64,000 bases of DNA, taken from the NCBI RefSeq assembly GCF_000381745.1, contig NZ_KB906969.1:62001-126000 (forward strand), read 5' to 3'. A program made the position numbers and the translations under genes. Below, piece after piece: positions 60,247-64,000 of the stretch; positions within the stretch are counted from its first letter, which is position 1, and every line of letters begins with the position of its first letter. Below the pieces are notes generated by a model. The model saw only the letters and a program-made list of their open reading frames with translations. It searched no databases and was not told where the DNA came from. Source of the DNA: Psychromonas ossibalaenae ATCC BAA-1528. GTDB lineage: Bacteria; Pseudomonadota; Gammaproteobacteria; Enterobacterales; Psychromonadaceae.

Positions 60247-60534
60247 TTAGGCTTTTACTGGCAAAGTGCGCAGTTGATTAAGCTCTTTACGCTGTTTTTT
60301 ATTCAGTTTACGCAGCTTTCTGTTTTTCATTTTTAATTTCATATAAAAAAATGTGCCGATCAGAGAAGACACCACAAAGCCGATTAAAAATATAACGGCA
60401 AACAGGGTAGAAAGACGCATCTCACTTTGAGCAACTAAATAATTAATATTAACTAACTCTTGGTTTTTAAGGCCAAGAATAACCGCAATCGCAAACAAAA
60501 AGATTGTCACAGACAGAGTGAAAAAAAGTTTCAT
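60247..60534 (-). CDS. lapA: LPS assembly protein LapA (YciS)
   Basis: A small membrane partner of LapB. Its 95 residues contain two hydrophobic segments (about 4-22 and 42-64) and a Lys/Arg-rich cytoplasmic C-terminal helix (KMKNRKLRKLNKKQRKELNQ), the LapA pattern. It lies directly upstream of lapB, as in E. coli. Confidence 0.9.
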   Translation of the reverse strand: MKLFFTLSVTIFLFAIAVILGLKNQELVNINYLVAQSEMRLSTLFAVIFLIGFVVSSLIGTFFYMKLKMKNRKLRKLNKKQRKELNQLRTLPVKA

Positions 60535-60859
60535 AGCAGACCTTAAGAGTAAAAGATGAGTTAATCAGTTTATTATATATTAACCTGGGAATAAATCATT
60601 GATATGGGTAGTTTACAGATTTTGTCTAATAAAGGTAAGCAAAGTATATGCAGATATCGCCCCAGAGATAACAGACGCTCTTTTATTCAAAGCGATAGCC
60701 TATTCATCCAGCGGCTTACAACGCTATCCTACGGGCCTGCCAGCAGGCGACGAATCATTCATACTATATTTACAAACACACAGATACTGCCGGCCTGTTG
60801 TATAAACCGGTAAACAGCAGAAACAAAAAAGGTGCTTTTAAAGCACCTTTTTATTTCAC
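60535..60859. other. lapA-ihfB intergenic region
   Basis: 325 bases. The ihfB terminator is at 60826-60852. The lapA upstream side holds an AT-rich TATATAATA stretch (about 60573) that may be a -10, with no clear -35. A forward open frame (60599-60805) from TTG lacks a ribosome site and homology I recognise, and is not called. Confidence 0.5.
60826..60852 (-). terminator. Intrinsic terminator after ihfB
   Basis: Stem AAAAAGGTGC / GCACCTTTTT with a short AT loop; T runs on either strand make it bidirectional. It lies eight bases after the ihfB stop. Confidence 0.85.
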
Positions 60860-61147
60860 TTATGCATTGGCAGCATTTACTCGCTCTCTCAATGCTTTGC
60901 CTGGTTTGAAGTGAGGAACATACTTACCACCCAATTCAACTTTATCTCCCGTTTTGGGATTACGTCCAACGCGTGGTCCGCGATAATGCAAAGAGAAACT
61001 GCCAAAACCTCTGACTTCAATACGCTCGCCTTCAGCAAGTGAATTGGTCATCAACATTAGTGTTTCTTTTACACTGTCTTCAACTTCTTTAACCGACAAT
61101 TGAAAGTGCTTGCTGGTTAGTCTTTCAATCAGATCAGACTTAGTCAT
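60860..61147 (-). CDS. ihfB: Integration host factor subunit beta
   Basis: DNA-bending partner of IhfA. A 95-residue HU-family protein: [12 protein letters not shown] at the N-terminus, [15 protein letters not shown] and [23 protein letters not shown] in the DNA-binding arm. The order rpsA-ihfB-lapA is conserved with E. coli. IHF usually helps sigma-54 activators by bending DNA, which is relevant to the sigma-54 promoters in this window. Confidence 0.97.
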   Translation of the reverse strand: MTKSDLIERLTSKHFQLSVKEVEDSVKETLMLMTNSLAEGERIEVRGFGSFSLHYRGPRVGRNPKTGDKVELGGKYVPHFKPGKALRERVNAANA

Positions 61148-61233
61148 AACTTACCTCGTTTTCATAAATGAATGCAGTAAACCGACTCCAGTTAATGCTA
61201 ATTAATGGCGACAGTAAACTGACGCCTTATTAA

Positions 61234-62904
61234 TTACTTGCCTTTAGCTGCATTAAACGCGTCAAGCATTGCATTACCCATGCTTGCTTCATCTTGTTGT
61301 TTTAACGTATCAATTGCTTCTTTCTCGTCAGCTTCATCTTTCGCTTTAATAGAAAGGCTAATTACGCGGTTTTTACGATCAACACCAACGAATTTAGCTT
61401 CAACAGATTCACCAGCTTTTAACACTGTAGATGCATCTTCGATACGGTCACGAGAGATATCAGCAACGCGGATATAACCTTCAACAGTATCAGCAAGAGT
61501 AACAGTTGCACCTTTAGCATCAACTTCAGAAATAGTACCTACAACAATAGACCCTTTCTTGTTTTCTGCTAAGTAATTGTTGAACGGGTCAGCAGCAATT
61601 TGCTTGATACCTAGAGAGATACGTTCACGCTCTGGGTCAACTTGTAGTACAACAGCTTCGATTTCGTCGCCTTTTTTGTACTCTTGAACTGCTTTCTCGC
61701 CTTCAACATCCCAGCTGATATCAGAAAGATGTACTAGACCGTCGATGTTGCCGTCAAGACCGATGAAGATACCGAAATCTGTGATAGATTTGATCTTACC
61801 AGAAACTTTCTGACCTTTATCGTGAGTTGAAGAGAACTCTTCCCAAGGGTTAGCTTTACACTGTTTAAGGCCTAGAGAGATACGACGACGTTCTTCGTCG
61901 ATATCAAGAACCATAACTTCAGCCATGTCACCAAGGTTAACAACTTTAGACGGGTGAATGTTTTTGTTAGTCCAGTCCATTTCTGAAACGTGTACTAAAC
62001 CTTCAACGCCTTCTTCAATCTCAACAAAACAACCGTAATCAGTTAAGTTAGTCACTTTACCAGTTAAACGAGTTGATTCAGGGTAACGCTTAGCGATTGC
62101 TACCCATGGATCTTCACCAAGCTGCTTAAGACCTAGAGAAACACGAGTGCGCTCACGGTCAAATTTTAGAACTTTAACGTTGATTTCATCACCAACGTTT
62201 ACGATTTCACTTGGGTGCTTAACGCGTTTCCAAGCCATATCTGTAATGTGTAGCAGGCCGTCTACACCACCTAGGTCTACGAAAGCACCGTAGTCAGTTA
62301 GGTTTTTAACGATACCTTTAACGTCTTGACCTTCTTGAAGATTTTCAAGCAGCTCTTCACGTTCTGCACTGTTTTCAGTTTCGATAACAGCACGACGAGA
62401 CACAACAACGTTGTTACGTTTCTGGTCAAGTTTGATCACTTTGAATTCAATATCTTTGTTTTCAAGGTGAGCAGTGTCACGTACAGGACGTACGTCAACT
62501 AATGAGCCAGGTAAGAATGCACGAATACCGTTTAATTCAACAGTGAAACCACCTTTAACTTTACCGTTGATAACACCGATAACAGTTTCTTGGTCTTCGT
62601 ATGCTTTCTCAAGCTGGATCCAAGCTTCATGACGTTTCGCTTTTTCACGAGAAAGTTTAGTTTCACCGAAACCATCTTCAACCGCGTCAAGTGCTACATC
62701 ACATACATCGCCAACAGCAACTTCGATTTCGCCAGCAGCGTTCTTGAATTCTTCAGCTGGGATTGCAGCTTCAGATTTAAGACCAGCATCAACGAATACT
62801 AGGTTGTTACGAATTCCTACGATTGTACCTTTAACAATCGTACCCGGGCGAGTTTCTACCTGTTGAAGAGATTCTTCAAATAGTTCAGCAAAAGATTCCA
62901 TCAT
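61234..62904 (-). CDS. rpsA: 30S ribosomal protein S1
   Basis: mRNA-binding ribosomal protein with six S1 domains, required for initiation on most mRNAs. [19 protein letters not shown] at the N-terminus matches E. coli S1. S1-domain signatures are seen repeatedly (for example [20 protein letters not shown] and [20 protein letters not shown]). The ATG-ATG start is kept at the first codon, giving 556 residues (E. coli 557). It lies between cmk and ihfB. Confidence 0.98.
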   Translation of the reverse strand: MMESFAELFEESLQQVETRPGTIVKGTIVGIRNNLVFVDAGLKSEAAIPAEEFKNAAGEIEVAVGDVCDVALDAVEDGFGETKLSREKAKRHEAWIQLEKAYEDQETVIGVINGKVKGGFTVELNGIRAFLPGSLVDVRPVRDTAHLENKDIEFKVIKLDQKRNNVVVSRRAVIETENSAEREELLENLQEGQDVKGIVKNLTDYGAFVDLGGVDGLLHITDMAWKRVKHPSEIVNVGDEINVKVLKFDRERTRVSLGLKQLGEDPWVAIAKRYPESTRLTGKVTNLTDYGCFVEIEEGVEGLVHVSEMDWTNKNIHPSKVVNLGDMAEVMVLDIDEERRRISLGLKQCKANPWEEFSSTHDKGQKVSGKIKSITDFGIFIGLDGNIDGLVHLSDISWDVEGEKAVQEYKKGDEIEAVVLQVDPERERISLGIKQIAADPFNNYLAENKKGSIVVGTISEVDAKGATVTLADTVEGYIRVADISRDRIEDASTVLKAGESVEAKFVGVDRKNRVISLSIKAKDEADEKEAIDTLKQQDEASMGNAMLDAFNAAKGK

Positions 62905-63008
62905 CTATTTATTCACACTTATTTTATACAACCCAACACAATCCATTCGCGAGGGAGGCAAGAAAGATAACCACTTCATCCATAAAGTAGTGTTTTTACA
63001 GCAGGAGA

Positions 63009-63695
63009 TTATTCCCCTGCCAAATTTAATTTCAGCTTAGTCAGTTCAAGAACCTGATTCACAACCTGATCAATTGTTAATGAAGTTGAGTCGATCACTA
63101 ATGCGTCTTCTGCCGGCCTTAACGGCGCAACAGCTCGGTTTCGATCTCGAAAATCCCGCTCTTTGATTTCGCTTAAAATTTGCGCGATGCTAACATTAAA
63201 ACCCTTATCTTGCAACTGATTAAAACGACGCTGCGCCCGTTCTTCCGCGCTGGCATCTAAAAATACTTTAACCGGAGCATCCGGGAAAACCACCGTGCCC
63301 ATATCTCGACCGTCTGCAATTAAACCGGGAGCCTGGCGAAAAGCAATCTGTCTTTCTAATAACGCTTCTCTGACCAGCTCAATCGATGCTATCTGAGAAG
63401 CCGCCTGGCCGACAGTTTCTGTTCTTAATTTATCACCGACATTTTCACCCGCTAATAAAGTATCAACGCCTTGACCATTCGATTTAAAAGACACCTGCAG
63501 GTTCAACGCTAGTGCCGCCAGCCCTTTTTGATCATCTAAATCAATTTTTTCCTGAAGCGCGGCAAACGCTAATATTCGGTATAAAGCCCCGCTATCGAGT
63601 AAATTCCAATTTAGTTTTTTGGCCAGTATATGGCATACCGTGCCTTTACCAGATCCGCTTGGACCATCGATAGTAATTAAATTAATGTTAGACAC
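63009..63695 (-). CDS. cmk: Cytidylate kinase
   Basis: Phosphorylates CMP and dCMP. The P-loop is [12 protein letters not shown] near residue 8. [12 protein letters not shown] binds the nucleotide, and [16 protein letters not shown] is the CMP-site signature. The 228-residue length is standard. It lies upstream of rpsA, as in E. coli. It is preceded by an unrecognised reading frame that runs off the window; in E. coli the neighbour is aroA, which is not what is seen here. Confidence 0.96.
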   Translation of the reverse strand: MSNINLITIDGPSGSGKGTVCHILAKKLNWNLLDSGALYRILAFAALQEKIDLDDQKGLAALALNLQVSFKSNGQGVDTLLAGENVGDKLRTETVGQAASQIASIELVREALLERQIAFRQAPGLIADGRDMGTVVFPDAPVKVFLDASAEERAQRRFNQLQDKGFNVSIAQILSEIKERDFRDRNRAVAPLRPAEDALVIDSTSLTIDQVVNQVLELTKLKLNLAGE

Positions 63696-63733
63696 ATACC
63701 CTCCTAAGGTAAATAAAAAAAGGTGTTAAAGCG

Positions 63734-64000
63734 TTAATCAATTTCATCCATAAAGTCCTCTAAATTAGAGTCAAACTCTTCTTCTTTTATGACTGTTTTT
63801 TCTTCTATAAACAGATTCATATCTTCGCTGTTTGCATGAAATTTAAATGCTTCATACTGGATATAGGCTTCCTTAACAAACATATAAGGATCCAGTGACT
63901 GTTCGAGCAGCGCTTCCTGACCTAATAAACTTGCCCGTTTCTCTAACCCGTCAACGCCCCACAGGGTCAGTGTCTGCCAGAAAGTTAAGTAGCTTCCGGG
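63734..64000 (-). CDS. Unrecognised protein, C-terminal part
   Basis: I translated an 88-codon frame ending at TAA (63734-63736) that runs to the window edge. It reads FWQTLTLWGVDGLEKRA, then EQSLDPYMFVKEAYIQYEAF, and a very acidic tail rich in Glu and Asp. It resembles neither AroA nor SerC, which commonly precede cmk. No domain was recognised. It ends 38 bases upstream of cmk on the same strand, so the two may be co-transcribed. Confidence 0.55.
   Translation of the reverse strand, partial: PGSYLTFWQTLTLWGVDGLEKRASLLGQEALLEQSLDPYMFVKEAYIQYEAFKFHANSEDMNLFIEEKTVIKEEEFDSNLEDFMDEID

Noticed and set aside
60599-60813. Two overlapping forward open frames of 68-69 residues between lapA and ihfB
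   Set aside because: The two frames overlap each other, neither has a ribosome site or known domain, and one needs a TTG start. One (60599-60805) has a plausible-looking composition and could be revisited if conserved elsewhere.

Overview
The window is a chromosomal segment of a motile, polarly flagellated marine gammaproteobacterium. Gene content and order resemble Psychromonas, Shewanella and Vibrio relatives: the lpx/bam/dxr/frr/pyrH/tsf/rpsB block, Vibrio-type flrA/flrB/flrC regulators, and fliD-flaG-flagellin. The Psychromonas-like assignment is inference from gene content. No tRNA, rRNA or CRISPR array was seen.

Regions. 1-2197: the N-terminal part of a CPA2 cation/proton antiporter (reverse strand) and a diguanylate cyclase. 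2177-22093 (all reverse strand): a conserved cell-envelope and information-processing block, in transcription order rpsB-tsf, pyrH-frr, uppS-cdsA-dxr-rseP-bamA-skp-lpxD-fabZ-lpxA, lpxB-rnhB-dnaE-tilS, with intrinsic terminators or attenuators after rpsB, tsf, frr and, unusually, between lpxA and lpxB. 22517-25982: map and glnD on the forward strand. 26188-30585: an accessory AT-rich cassette of a TPR/GT9-like glycosyltransferase, a three-part fusion (DRE-TIM aldolase, MptE-like domain, KdsB-like cytidylyltransferase) and a HAD phosphatase; a decayed transposase tail lies at its upstream side. 30919-34602: a Fur-type regulated ferric-iron ABC importer fbpABC, divergent from a stand-alone PTS EIIB domain.

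35157-57254 is a flagellar and flagellin-glycosylation region: flrBC and flrA (reverse), fliS-fliT (forward), an eleven-gene pseudaminic-acid-type cluster (forward), then maf, fliD, flaG and a 660-residue flagellin (reverse). Good matches to sigma-54 promoters (GG-N10-GC) lie upstream of flrB, fliS, fliD and maf, and two tandem sigma-28 promoters precede the flagellin. This supports an ordered FlrA/FlrC-sigma54 to FliA cascade in which the sugar-transfer enzyme is expressed with filament assembly genes. The sugar cluster departs from the textbook PseB-C-H-G-I-F set. It adds an aldo/keto reductase, a class III aminotransferase, a PIG-L deacetylase and two formyltransferase-fold proteins that both lack the usual catalytic Asn, and its only cytidylyltransferase is SpsF-like.

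57550-64000 (reverse): a MaoC-like hydratase, pyrF, lapB-lapA, ihfB, rpsA, cmk and the C-terminal end of an unrecognised protein.

The best candidates for something undescribed are the aldolase/MptE/KdsB fusion cassette (a possible alternative route to a CMP-activated keto-acid sugar) and the modified pseudaminic-acid cluster.
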